Both the position numbers and the translations under genes were made by a program. The notes under the pieces are model-generated. The model worked only from the letters and a program-made list of their open reading frames with translations. It was not told the DNA's origin and did no database searches. This document shows, in pieces, positions 38,760 through 46,860 of a stretch of DNA of 50,921 nucleotides (its first letter is position 1; each line of letters starts with the position of its first letter). This DNA comes from UBA1774 sp045223835 (GTDB taxonomy: Bacteria > Bacillota > Clostridia > Oscillospirales > Oscillospiraceae). The stretch covers positions 1-50,921 of the forward strand of contig JBGUZS010000169.1 of assembly GCA_045223835.1 (NCBI GenBank). The letters are read 5' to 3'.

Positions 38760-39598
38760 CCGTGCCCCGGATCATCGAGGTCCGGGATCTGGCTCTCCCG
38801 GAGCTGGAGGTATACGCCAGACTGACGGAAACGCAGCTCCGCAGCCGGGTGGAGCCGGAGAAGGGCGTCTTTATCGCAGAGACGGCAAAGGTGGTGACCC
38901 TCGCCTTGGAGGCGGGGTATCAGCCCCTGTCCCTGCTCATGGATCGGAGAAAGCTGGAGGGGCAGGGCAGCGCCATCCTGGAAAAATGCGGAGATATCCC
39001 GGCCTATGTGGGGGAGAGGGAGCTGCTGAGCCGGCTTACGGGGTATACCCTGACCCGGGGCATCCTCTGCGCCCTTCGCCGTCCGCAGCCGGCAGTCCCG
39101 GAGGTAATCTGCGCCAAAGCCAGGCGGATTGCGGTGCTGGAGGATGTGACGGACAGCACCAATGTGGGCGCGCTCTTTCGCTCCGCAGCGGCCCTGGGGA
39201 TGGACGCCATGCTTCTCAGCCCCTCCTGCTGCGACCCTCTGTGCCGGCGGGCGGTGCGGGTGAGCATGGGTTCTGTGCTGCTCCTGCCCTGGGCCAGACT
39301 GGGGGAGGAGGCAGAGGACTGGCCCGGCGGCGGGATCGCCCGGCTGCGGGCTATGAATTTCCGCATCGCTGCTCTGGCCCTGCGGGAGGACGCCGCAGTC
39401 CTGGGGGATCCTCGTCTGGAAAAGGCGGAAAAGCTGGCCCTCCTGCTGGGCACCGAGGGGGATGGCCTGCGCCAGGAGACCATCGACCTTTGCGACGATG
39501 CGGTGCGCATACCCATGTGCCGGGGAGTGGATTCGCTGAATGTGGCCGCCGCCGGGGCGGTGGCCTTCTGGCAGCTGGGAAATAAGGAGGTAACCTGA
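38756..39598 (+). CDS. TrmH/SpoU family RNA methyltransferase
   Basis: This 280-aa protein has a short N-terminal substrate-binding domain and a C-terminal SPOUT (alpha/beta knot) domain with all three motifs: LEDVTDSTNVGALFRSAAAL, LALLLGTEGDGL and IPMCRGVDSLNVAAAGAVAF. Such enzymes 2'-O-methylate ribose in rRNA or tRNA; the exact target is unknown. Translation probably begins at the GTG at 38756, 7 nt after GGGAAG and overlapping the deoD stop; a GTG at 38762 is an alternative. Confidence 0.9.
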   Translation: MTVPRIIEVRDLALPELEVYARLTETQLRSRVEPEKGVFIAETAKVVTLALEAGYQPLSLLMDRRKLEGQGSAILEKCGDIPAYVGERELLSRLTGYTLTRGILCALRRPQPAVPEVICAKARRIAVLEDVTDSTNVGALFRSAAALGMDAMLLSPSCCDPLCRRAVRVSMGSVLLLPWARLGEEAEDWPGGGIARLRAMNFRIAALALREDAAVLGDPRLEKAEKLALLLGTEGDGLRQETIDLCDDAVRIPMCRGVDSLNVAAAGAVAFWQLGNKEVT

Positions 39599-40140
39599 TG
39601 AATTACGATACGGAAACCAGAACCATCACTACGGAGAACCTGATCCTTCGCCCCTTTCGGGAGGAGGATGTGCCCGCCATCACGGCGGAGATGAACGACC
39701 CGGAGGTGGTCAAGACCACCCACGCCATGAGCTATCCCTTCCCTGAAGAGAATGTGCGGCGATGGATCGGCGGAATGAGCGCCTCCTGGGAAAAGGGCTC
39801 CTCCTTCGTCTTTGCCGTGACCGGGCGGGAGACCGGGGAGATGTACGGATTCATCTGCCTGGTGATGGAGCCCCGGGATCACCGGGCCGAGCTGGGCTAT
39901 GCCTACGGCCGCCGCCATTGGGGCAAGGGCATCGGCACCGAGGCCTGCCGGGCGGTGATCGACTTTGGGTTCCGGATCCTTGATCTGCATAAGATCTATG
40001 CCCGGCATTTTGCCTCCAATCCTGCCTCCGGACGGGTGATGCAGAAGAGCGGAATGGAGTATGAGGGCACCCAGAAGTCCCATGACTATAAGGACGGACG
40101 CTATGAAGACGTCGCCTCCTACGGGATCCTCCATCCGTAA
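39598..40140 (+). CDS. GNAT N-acetyltransferase, RimJ/RimL type
   Basis: This is a 180-aa acetyltransferase. TITTENLILRPFREEDVPAI at the N-terminus, LGYAYGRRHWGKGIGTEACR for acetyl-CoA binding, and KIYARHFASNPASGRVMQKS with GMEYEGTQ near the C-terminus define the RimJ/RimL (Acetyltransf_3) group, which modifies ribosomal proteins, other proteins or small amines. The ATG shares one base with the upstream stop (TGATG) and AAGGAGG precedes it. The target is unknown. Confidence 0.93.
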   Translation: MNYDTETRTITTENLILRPFREEDVPAITAEMNDPEVVKTTHAMSYPFPEENVRRWIGGMSASWEKGSSFVFAVTGRETGEMYGFICLVMEPRDHRAELGYAYGRRHWGKGIGTEACRAVIDFGFRILDLHKIYARHFASNPASGRVMQKSGMEYEGTQKSHDYKDGRYEDVASYGILHP

Positions 40141-41092
40141 AGCGGCGGGGATCGGCGCCGGAGTCGGCGCCGCGGCTTTGGCCGCGGCGTTGGGCCTGTA
40201 TCTGCCTTACCGCACCGCATTCCGTTCTCCCCTGCGGGGGCAGAACAATATTTACCGTCTGCCGGAGGGGGATCAATACCTTCCCCGGGCGGCGGAGATG
40301 CGGGAGATGATCCGGCGCATGGCCGCGGAGCCCTGCGAGCGGGTCTGCATCCCTTCCCGGGATGGGCTGAGGCTCCGGGGCAGGCTCTATCTCCGGGGCG
40401 GAAGGGATGCGCCGGTGGATCTGTGCTTCCATGGCTGGCGGGCCGCCGGGCTGCGGGATTTCAGCGGCGGCGGGCTCTTCCTCCTGGGAGAAGGACATAA
40501 CGTGCTCCTGGTGGATCAGCGGGCCCAGGGGGAGAGCGAAGGCAGGACCATGACCTTCGGCGTTCTGGAGCGGTGGGACTGCCTGGATTGGGTGCGGTAT
40601 ATCCGGACGAGGCCGGAGCTGCGGGGCCCGGTGACGCTGTATGGGGTATCCATGGGCGCCGCGACGGTGCTCCTGGCATCCGCGCTTCCCCTGCCGGAGG
40701 AGGTGCGCTGCATCATTGCGGATTCCCCCTATTCCTCTCCGGAGGCGATCCTGGGGAAGGTGAGCCGGGATATGGGCCTGCCGGAGAGACCCGCCTTGGC
40801 CCTGCTGCGGGGCGGAGCCGGCCTGTACGGCGGCTTTCGCTTCGCCGGGGTCAGCTGTGCGGAGGCGGTAAAGCATGCCCGGGCGCCCATCCTCCTGATC
40901 CACGGGGAGGAGGACCGGTTCGTGCCGTTGGAGATGAGCCGGGAGATCGCCGCGGCGAACCCAAAGATGGTTCGGCTCGTGACTTTCCCGGAGGCAGGCC
41001 ATGGCCTGAGCTATCTGACGGATACGGAGAGGTATCAGCACGAGGTCTCCCAATTCTGCCTCCAGGCGCAAAAAACAGATTCAACCTCTTGA
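40103..41092 (+). CDS. Alpha/beta hydrolase with N-terminal membrane anchor
   Basis: This 329-aa protein has an N-terminal hydrophobic helix (IGAGVGAAALAAALGLYLP, about residues 17-35) and an alpha/beta hydrolase domain. The nucleophile elbow is LYGVSMGAATVLL, the acid is in LIHGEEDRFVP and the catalytic His in PEAGHGLSYL, so a complete triad is present. It is closest to the YfhR/BAAT-like membrane-anchored serine hydrolases. I chose the ATG at 40103, 8 nt after AAGGA; it overlaps the acetyltransferase gene by 38 bp. Its stop codon lies inside the -35 box of the T-box promoter. Confidence 0.86.
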   Translation: MKTSPPTGSSIRKAAGIGAGVGAAALAAALGLYLPYRTAFRSPLRGQNNIYRLPEGDQYLPRAAEMREMIRRMAAEPCERVCIPSRDGLRLRGRLYLRGGRDAPVDLCFHGWRAAGLRDFSGGGLFLLGEGHNVLLVDQRAQGESEGRTMTFGVLERWDCLDWVRYIRTRPELRGPVTLYGVSMGAATVLLASALPLPEEVRCIIADSPYSSPEAILGKVSRDMGLPERPALALLRGGAGLYGGFRFAGVSCAEAVKHARAPILLIHGEEDRFVPLEMSREIAAANPKMVRLVTFPEAGHGLSYLTDTERYQHEVSQFCLQAQKTDSTS

Positions 41093-41117
41093 CAAACAGA
41101 TTGCCCTGTGTTAAAGT
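41089..41117 (+). promoter_or_regulatory. Sigma-A promoter of the T-box/alaA transcript
   Basis: A perfect TTGACA (41089-41094), a 17-bp spacer and TAAAGT (41112-41117), with a TGTG -16 element. The hydrolase stop codon TGA (41090-41092) is part of the -35 box. Confidence 0.85.
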
Positions 41118-41123
41118 TCAAGT

Positions 41124-41400
41124 AATTTCATAGGAAACGCCATGACGGGAAAGAGTACGCTTTTTGCGGCATTCAGAGAAGAGGCGGCCGGTGCGAGCCT
41201 CAATGCCAAGGAAGCCGAAGCCATCCCCGAGCGGCAGGACGTAAAGGAGCTCGCTCCGAGTAAGCCCTGACGGGTACCCTCCGTTATCCAGGGGCCGGTA
41301 TGACAGTACCGGGCAGAGTGCGGGCCTCCGGCCCGAATTCAGGTGGTAACACGGATATGATTATGTCCGCCCTGAGCATAGGCTCAGGGCGGATTTTTTT
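41124..41400 (+). promoter_or_regulatory. T-box riboswitch, alanine specifier GCC
   Basis: The leader has every landmark of a T-box. The lower stem GGGA/TCCC encloses the specifier loop, whose 5' side is AAGAGTA. Above it the stem GCTTTTT/GGAAGC and GGCATT/AATGCC lead to AGAGAAG and the distal loop GGTGCGAGCC. The 3' side of the specifier loop reads CGAA-GCC-A, making GCC (41220-41222, Ala) the specifier. The T-box sequence AGGTGGTAACACGG starts at 41341. The terminator is an 11-bp stem (41367-41377 with 41382-41392) followed by A and TTTTTTT. Uncharged tRNA-Ala would favour antitermination and expression of the downstream aminotransferase. Confidence 0.93.
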
Positions 41401-41418
41401 GTTTTGGAGGAAGCGATC

Positions 41419-42648
41419 ATGAAACGGGAATTCAACCAGTCCAGCAAACTGAACAATGTGGCCTACGATATCCGGGGTCCCGTGATGGACGAGGCCATGC
41501 GGATGGAGGCCAGGGGCGCCCAGATCCTGAAGCTCAATATCGGCAACCCGGCTCCTTTCGGCTTCAGTGCGCCGGACGAGGTCATTTTGGATATGATCTA
41601 CAATCTTCGGGCCAGCGAAGGCTATTCCGATTCTCAGGGGCTGTTCTCCGCCCGAAAGGCCATCATGCAGTACTGCCAGCTGAAGCATATTCCCAACGTG
41701 GGGATTCAGGATATCCTCACCGGAAACGGGGTAAGCGAGCTGATCACCATGACCATGCAGGCGCTGCTGGATAACGGGGATGAGATCCTGGTACCCAGCC
41801 CGGATTATCCCCTCTGGACCGCATCCATCACGCTGGCCGGCGGTAAAGCCGTCCATTATGTATGCGACGAAGCCTCTGACTGGTATCCGGATATCCAGGA
41901 TCTGCGGAGCAAGGTCACGGACCGGACCAAGGGCATCGTCGTCATCAACCCCAATAACCCGACGGGGGCCCTCTATTCCCGGGAGCTGCTGGAGCAGATC
42001 GTGGAGGTGGCCCGGGAGCATGAGCTGATCCTCTTTGCGGATGAGATCTACGACCGCCTGGTGATGCAGGACGAGGAGGAGCATGTGGCTTTGGCCTCCC
42101 TGGCTCCGGATCTGCTCACCCTGTGCTACAATGGCCTCTCCAAGTCCCATCGCGTCGCGGGATACCGCTGCGGCTGGGTCTGTCTCGCGGGGGACAAGAG
42201 CCATGCCCGGGGCTATATCGAAGGCCTGAACCTCCTGGCAAAGATGCGCCTCTGCTCCAATGTGCCCGGGCAGAGCATCATTCAGACCTCCTTGGGCGGC
42301 TATCAGTCCATGGATGAATACCTCTGTCCGGGAGGGCGGCTGTATGAGCAGCGGGAATTCATCTGGAATTCGCTGAACAGCATCCCGGGGGTCACCGCAG
42401 CCAAGCCGAAGGCCGCCTTCTATATCTTTCCCAGGGTGGATACGGAGAGGTTCCGCATCACCAGCGACGCCCGAATGGCCCTGGATCTGCTGAAGCAGAC
42501 CCATATCCTGGTCACCCCGGGCAGCGGCTTCAACTGGGGCTCGCCGGATCATTTCCGCATCGTATATCTGCCCAATATGGAGACGCTTCATACCGCCATG
42601 GAGCGGATGACGGAGTTTTTCGACGGGTATATTCAGGGACGCGATTAA
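41419..42648 (+). CDS. alaA: Alanine aminotransferase-like PLP enzyme (AlaA family)
   Basis: This 409-aa fold-type I aminotransferase resembles AlaA (YfbQ). Its N-terminus SSKLNNVAYDIRGPVMDEAM and LKLNIGNPAPFGFSAPDEVI are characteristic of that group. PLP contacts are NPNNPTGALY, LFADEIYDRL and the Schiff-base Lys in NGLSKSHRVAGYRCGW. It would make alanine from pyruvate with glutamate. Control by a T-box whose specifier is an Ala codon supports a role in alanine supply. GGAGG lies 8 nt before the chosen ATG. Its stop overlaps the convergent gene at 42645 by 4 bp. Confidence 0.94.
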   Translation: MKREFNQSSKLNNVAYDIRGPVMDEAMRMEARGAQILKLNIGNPAPFGFSAPDEVILDMIYNLRASEGYSDSQGLFSARKAIMQYCQLKHIPNVGIQDILTGNGVSELITMTMQALLDNGDEILVPSPDYPLWTASITLAGGKAVHYVCDEASDWYPDIQDLRSKVTDRTKGIVVINPNNPTGALYSRELLEQIVEVAREHELILFADEIYDRLVMQDEEEHVALASLAPDLLTLCYNGLSKSHRVAGYRCGWVCLAGDKSHARGYIEGLNLLAKMRLCSNVPGQSIIQTSLGGYQSMDEYLCPGGRLYEQREFIWNSLNSIPGVTAAKPKAAFYIFPRVDTERFRITSDARMALDLLKQTHILVTPGSGFNWGSPDHFRIVYLPNMETLHTAMERMTEFFDGYIQGRD

Positions 42649-43094
42649 GGCAGCCGCAGCCCCTCCGAGGCGTCTGCGCCCAGCAGGAGCATGGCGCCCG
42701 CCGCCGCCAGCACAGCCTCCGGCTCTGCCGGGGCTTCCAGGGTGATCGGGATCTCCTGGGGCTCCAACAGGGCGCCGTTCAGAGCGGGAATATCTGCCTG
42801 GAGCGCCAGCATGGCGCTGTCCGCTCCTATGCTGGAGAGGGTGAGATCATCCCCGTACCGCAGACCGCAGGAGACGGTCCGGGTACCGGGATGAGGGGCC
42901 TGCCCCATGGCCAGGACCAGACAATCGCTGTCATCCCGGAGGGAAGCGCCGGGGGGCAGGATCAGCAGGTCTGCCCGGCCGCCGGAACAGATGGCGGCGT
43001 TGATCGTCCCCTCCCGGCTGGCCTTTTTCAGGCAGCTCTTCACATAAGGCTGCAGCCTGTGGCTGCCGCCCTTCCCAAAAGAAACGCTGAACAT
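42645..43094 (-). CDS. Uncharacterised 149-aa protein
   Basis: I do not recognise this protein with confidence. It is soluble, with alternating strands and helices and no signal peptide. Notable stretches are ICSGGRADLLILPPGASL, CLVLAMGQAPHPGTRTVSCG, LTLSSIG and LLEPQEIPI, which recall a small conserved protein seen in Oscillospirales genomes (from memory, unnamed). The ATG at 43094 has GGGTGA 6 nt upstream; a GTG at 43103 is an alternative. The ribosome binding site lies within a strong hairpin at 43099-43132. It may be read through from pgsA and the genes upstream of it. Its stop overlaps the alaA stop on the other strand. Confidence 0.65.
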   Translation of the reverse strand: MFSVSFGKGGSHRLQPYVKSCLKKASREGTINAAICSGGRADLLILPPGASLRDDSDCLVLAMGQAPHPGTRTVSCGLRYGDDLTLSSIGADSAMLALQADIPALNGALLEPQEIPITLEAPAEPEAVLAAAGAMLLLGADASEGLRLP

Positions 43095-43098
43095 AACG

Positions 43099-43132
43099 AT
43101 CACCCGGACATAGTTTGATATGTCCGGGTGAT
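43099..43132. promoter_or_regulatory. Hairpin at the ribosome binding site of the 149-aa protein gene
   Basis: Perfect 14-bp arms (43099-43112 with 43119-43132) with a 6-nt loop. On the minus strand it includes the GGGTGA ribosome binding site of the gene at 42645-43094 and could serve as the pgsA terminator. On the plus strand TTTATG follows, so it could stop read-through from alaA. Confidence 0.6.
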
Positions 43133-43154
43133 TTTATGCGCTTTTTCGCGGCCG

Positions 43155-43697
43155 TTATTTCAGCTTCAGCAGACCGGCATGATTGGAAAAATACCGGAAA
43201 CCGGACCAGAGGGTGGTGATCACCATCAGGGCCACGCACAGCCCATCCACGGAAAAGCCGGGAAACAATTCCCGGGAATGAAGCGAGGTCATCATCACGC
43301 AAAGGCAGACCATGGTCACCGCCGTTTTGATTTTGCCGGATATCCCTGCGGCTATGACGATGCCGCTGTCCACCGCCACCAGCCGCAGGGCGGTGACGGC
43401 AAATTCCCGGGCGATGATGAGAAAGGCGGCCCAGGAGGGGATCTGCCCCCATTCCACGAAGATCAGGATCGCTGAAGCGACCAGCAGCTTGTCCGCCAGG
43501 GGATCCATGAACTTGCCGAAGGTGGTGATCTGGCTGTACTTTCTGGCGATGTACCCGTCTACACTGTCGGAAATGCTGGCCAGAATGAAAATCCCCAGGG
43601 CGATAAGGTTGGAGCCGGGAAACCGCAGGAGCATCAGAACCACGAATACGGGGATCAGAGCGACCCGAAGCATGGTGATCTTATTAGCTGTCGTCAT
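43155..43697 (-). CDS. pgsA: CDP-diacylglycerol-glycerol-3-phosphate 3-phosphatidyltransferase
   Basis: This is a 180-aa membrane enzyme that makes phosphatidylglycerol phosphate. The CDP-alcohol phosphotransferase signature is complete: DSVDGYIARKYSQITTFG followed by KFMDPLADK (D-x2-D-G-x2-A-R-x8-G-x3-D-x3-D). Four to six hydrophobic helices follow. I chose the ATG at 43697 because the protein then begins MTTANKITMLRV, as in the family; a longer frame to 44126 runs through rimO in another frame. It lies 37 bp downstream of rimO without a terminator. Confidence 0.94.
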   Translation of the reverse strand: MTTANKITMLRVALIPVFVVLMLLRFPGSNLIALGIFILASISDSVDGYIARKYSQITTFGKFMDPLADKLLVASAILIFVEWGQIPSWAAFLIIAREFAVTALRLVAVDSGIVIAAGISGKIKTAVTMVCLCVMMTSLHSRELFPGFSVDGLCVALMVITTLWSGFRYFSNHAGLLKLK

Positions 43698-43734
43698 GGA
43701 AAAAGAACCCTTCTTTCCGTCGGAGACCGGGAAC

Positions 43735-45057
43735 TCAGTCCACCAGTTCTCCCACCAGATCCCCGTCCAGCACCTCATTGATGCGGACCCGGACAAAGGA
43801 ACCGGGCTGTACGTTTTTGCCGGTGAAAAACACCTTCCCGTCCACATCGGGGCTGTCCGCGTAGCTGCGGCCATACCAGCACTCCGCCACCACGTCGAAC
43901 CCCTCCGCCAGTACCTCCTGTACGGTGCCCAGACGGCTCTCGTTGAACTCGTCCATGATCCGGGACTGGAGCTCCGTGATGAGGTCGCAGCGCCGTTCAG
44001 CCGTCTCCGTATCCGGCCTCTCCATGGAGCAGGCCGGGGTGCCCTCTTCGGGGGAGTAGGGGAATACGCCTGCCCGTTCCAGCTTGGCTCTCCGGAGGAA
44101 GTCGCACAGCTGGCCGAATTCCTCAACCCCCTCTCCCGGGAGGCCGGTGATCAGGCTGGTGCGGATCACCAAACCGGGGATGCGCTCCCGCAGGCGGGTA
44201 AGCAGGGCTTCCAGCTCCGCTCCGCTGCCCCGGCGGTGCATCCGCTTCAGGATGCCGTCGTTGATATGCTGGATGGGGATATCCAGGTATTTGACCACCT
44301 TGTCCTCCTCCGCAACGGTGCGGATCAGCTCATCGTCGATCAGGTCGGGGTAAAGGTAATGGAGGCGGATCCAGTGGATCCCGTCGATCCGGCAGAGCTC
44401 CCGCACCAGCTCGGCCAGCCGGGGTCTGCCGTAGAGATCCAGCCCGTAGCGGGTGATATCCTGGGCTACCACCAGGAGCTCCTTCACGCCGCCAGCAGCC
44501 AGACCCTTCGCTTCCTCCAGCACGCGTTCCATGGGCCGGGAGCGGTATCTGCCCCGGATGGAGGGGATGACGCAGAAGGCGCAGCGGTTATCGCAGCCCT
44601 CCGCGATCTTCAGATAGGCCCAGCCCGGGCCGGTACTGACGATCCGGCCGGCTTCGCTCACCGGAGCGTTCAGATCCCCGAGAAGCAGCGGCTTTTCCCC
44701 CGCGTCCGCCTGCTCCAGCGCAGCGACGACCTCATCGAAGGCACCGGTGCCCAGGATGCCGTCTACCTCGGGAAGCTCCCGGAGCAGCTCCTCCTTGTAC
44801 CGCTGGGGCAGGCAGCCCGCCACCAGCAGGGTCTTCAGCTTCCCGGTTTTTTTCAGCTCGGCACATTCCAGAATGTTGTCGATGGCCTCGGATTTGGCGC
44901 TGTCGATGAAGGCGCAGGTGTTGATGATCAGGGCGTCCGCTTCCGCGGGGTCGGACGTGATCCCGTAGCCTGCTTCGCTGAGGAGGCAGAGCATCTGCTC
45001 GCTGTTGATCAGGTTCTTTGCGCAGCCCAGGGAGATCAGTCCCACGGTTTTGATCAT
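43735..45057 (-). CDS. rimO: Ribosomal protein S12 methylthiotransferase RimO
   Basis: This 440-aa radical-SAM enzyme methylthiolates Asp88 of S12. The N-terminal MTTase domain holds its cluster cysteines in LISLGCAKNL, NTCAFI and LVAGCLPQ. The radical SAM motif is GCDNRCAFCVIPSIRGRYRS, whose IPSIRG ending is typical of RimO rather than MiaB. A C-terminal TRAM domain is present (GFDVVAECWYGRS to VRVRINEVLDGDLVGEL). I chose the ATG at 45057, 6 nt after GGAAGG; the open frame extends upstream through the recX-rimO gap. Confidence 0.95.
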   Translation of the reverse strand: MIKTVGLISLGCAKNLINSEQMLCLLSEAGYGITSDPAEADALIINTCAFIDSAKSEAIDNILECAELKKTGKLKTLLVAGCLPQRYKEELLRELPEVDGILGTGAFDEVVAALEQADAGEKPLLLGDLNAPVSEAGRIVSTGPGWAYLKIAEGCDNRCAFCVIPSIRGRYRSRPMERVLEEAKGLAAGGVKELLVVAQDITRYGLDLYGRPRLAELVRELCRIDGIHWIRLHYLYPDLIDDELIRTVAEEDKVVKYLDIPIQHINDGILKRMHRRGSGAELEALLTRLRERIPGLVIRTSLITGLPGEGVEEFGQLCDFLRRAKLERAGVFPYSPEEGTPACSMERPDTETAERRCDLITELQSRIMDEFNESRLGTVQEVLAEGFDVVAECWYGRSYADSPDVDGKVFFTGKNVQPGSFVRVRINEVLDGDLVGELVD

Positions 45058-45100
45058 GGTTTTCCTTCCTTTCTCGTCTGAGAAAATTGGCGCGGACCGG

Positions 45101-45715
45101 TCAATCCTCAGGCTCCGCCGCCCAACGGCGCAGGGCGGAGCTGATTTCCTCCCAGCTGTAGCCGCGCCGCTGAAGATAGGCGGCCAGCTTTTTGCGCTGC
45201 TCCCCATCCGGGACGGTCCCTTTCAGCCGGGCGGCGATGAGGGCGTCCAGCTTGTCCTCCGCCGCGGGAAGCGATTCCAGGGCTTCCGCCCAGTATTCCC
45301 GGGGGACCTGATGCCGCATCAGCTCCTGCTCCGCGCGCCGGCGCCCGTAGCCCCTTGTCCCGCAGCGCCGGACGATCATCTCCGCGTAGACCGCCTCGTC
45401 GATCACGCCCAGCTCGGTCATCCGCCGCACCGCCGCCTCCGCGTGTTCGGGGGAGGCGCCCTTCTCCCGCAGCCTGCGTTCCAGCTCCCGGGCGGACATG
45501 GCCCGGCGGCTCAGCTGCTCCGCGGCCTTGACGCGAACCCCGTAAGCCTCGCAGGCATCCCGCAGCTCCGCCAGGGCATCCGGGTCCAGCTCCATGCCCG
45601 GGAAAAGGTTCAGCTCCATGACCTCCCGGGGCCCGCAGCGCAGCTCTTCGCCGTTCTCCAGGACCAGAAGGAAGCGGGCGCCCTCATCCAGCGGCCTGAT
45701 ATGGAGGAGCCGCAC
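45101..45715 (-). CDS. recX: RecA regulator RecX
   Basis: This 204-aa protein modulates RecA filaments. It has the helical RecX repeats: LSRRAMSARELERRLREKG, AVRRMTELGVIDEAVYAEM with RGYGRRRAEQELMRH, and RRGYSWEEISSALR near the C-terminus. An N-terminal beta-rich extension of about 60 residues precedes them, as in many Bacillota RecX. The start lies 2 bp after the recA stop, so both are co-translated. Confidence 0.92.
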   Translation of the reverse strand: MRLLHIRPLDEGARFLLVLENGEELRCGPREVMELNLFPGMELDPDALAELRDACEAYGVRVKAAEQLSRRAMSARELERRLREKGASPEHAEAAVRRMTELGVIDEAVYAEMIVRRCGTRGYGRRRAEQELMRHQVPREYWAEALESLPAAEDKLDALIAARLKGTVPDGEQRKKLAAYLQRRGYSWEEISSALRRWAAEPED

Positions 45716-45717
45716 GA

Positions 45718-46821
45718 TCAGTCTTCAAAATCCTCCGCGTCCACGCTCACGGCACGGCTGGCGGGGGTGGCGGCGGCGGGCTTGGGGGCGGGCTGCTGGC
45801 GCTTGACCATGGCTTCCTTCACCTGCTCCTCCAGCTCGTCTGCGATATCCGGGTTCTCCTTCAGATAGTTCTTCACGCTGTCCTTGCCCTGGAGCCGTTG
45901 ATCCCGGAAGGTGAACCAGCTGCCGCTCTTTTCGATGATGCCCAGCTGCAGGGCGATATCCGTGAGTTCGCTGGAGCGGGAGATGCCTTCGCCATAGATG
46001 ATGTCGAACTCCGCTTCCCGGAAGGGGGGAGCGACCTTGTTTTTCGTCACCTTTACCCGGGTATGGCTGCCGATCTTCTGGCCGCCCACGCTGAGGGTTT
46101 CGGTGCGCCGCACATCCAGACGGACGCTGGCATAGAACTTCAGGGCCCGGCCGCCTGTGGTGGTTTCCGGATTGCCGTACATCACGCCGATCTTCTCCCT
46201 CAGCTGGTTGATGAAGATCACCACGCAGTTGGTTTTGGAGATAGAGCCGGTGAGCTTCCGCAGGGCCTGGGACATCAGGCGGGCCTGAAGCCCCACAACG
46301 CTGTCTCCCATCTCCGCTTCGATCTCGGAGCGCGGGACAAGCGCCGCCACAGAGTCGATCACCACCACGTCGATGGCGCCGGAGCGGACCAGGGCGTCAC
46401 AGATTTCCAGTGCCTGCTCGCCGGTATCCGGCTGAGAGATGAGCAGGTTGTCGATATCCACGCCGAGCGCCTGGGCATAGGTGGGATCCAGGGCATGCTC
46501 AGCATCGATGAAGGCCGCTTCGCCCCCCGCCTTCTGGGCGGAGGCGACAATATGCAGAGCCAGGGTGGTCTTGCCGGAGGATTCGGGGCCGTAGATCTCC
46601 ACGATCCGCCCCTTGGGCACGCCGCCGATCCCCAGGGCCAGGTCCAGGGCCAGAGAACCGGTGGAAATGGCCTCGATCCCGGTGTTTGCGGCGGAGCCCA
46701 GCCGCATGATGGAGCCTGCGCCAAACTGCCTTTCGATCTGGGCCATGGTGGTCTCCAGGGCTTTCTGCTTATCCGCCGCGGGAGCAGCAGGCTCAATGCC
46801 TCGTTTCTTCTTGTCGGCCAT
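45718..46821 (-). CDS. recA: Recombinase RecA
   Basis: This is the 367-aa RecA. The N-terminal ALETTMAQIERQFGAGSIMR, Walker A GPESSGKTT, Walker B LLISQPDTGEQALEI with VVIDSVAALVPRSEIEAEMG, and loop L2 NQLREKIGVMYGNPETTTGG are all present. The C-terminal tail is acidic (AEDFED). A GGAGAGG-type site precedes the ATG. The gap to prmC is 39 bp and contains no recognisable LexA box, so recA seems to be transcribed with upstream genes or from a promoter inside prmC. Confidence 0.98.
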   Translation of the reverse strand: MADKKKRGIEPAAPAADKQKALETTMAQIERQFGAGSIMRLGSAANTGIEAISTGSLALDLALGIGGVPKGRIVEIYGPESSGKTTLALHIVASAQKAGGEAAFIDAEHALDPTYAQALGVDIDNLLISQPDTGEQALEICDALVRSGAIDVVVIDSVAALVPRSEIEAEMGDSVVGLQARLMSQALRKLTGSISKTNCVVIFINQLREKIGVMYGNPETTTGGRALKFYASVRLDVRRTETLSVGGQKIGSHTRVKVTKNKVAPPFREAEFDIIYGEGISRSSELTDIALQLGIIEKSGSWFTFRDQRLQGKDSVKNYLKENPDIADELEEQVKEAMVKRQQPAPKPAAATPASRAVSVDAEDFED

Positions 46822-46860
46822 GGTTCAACCTCTCCTTCTATGATGATCTGTCAGAATCGT

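Noticed and set aside
46822..46860. LexA/SOS box before recA
   Set aside because: The 39-bp gap contains no GAACNNNNGTTC-like or CGAACRNRYGTTYC-like dyad.
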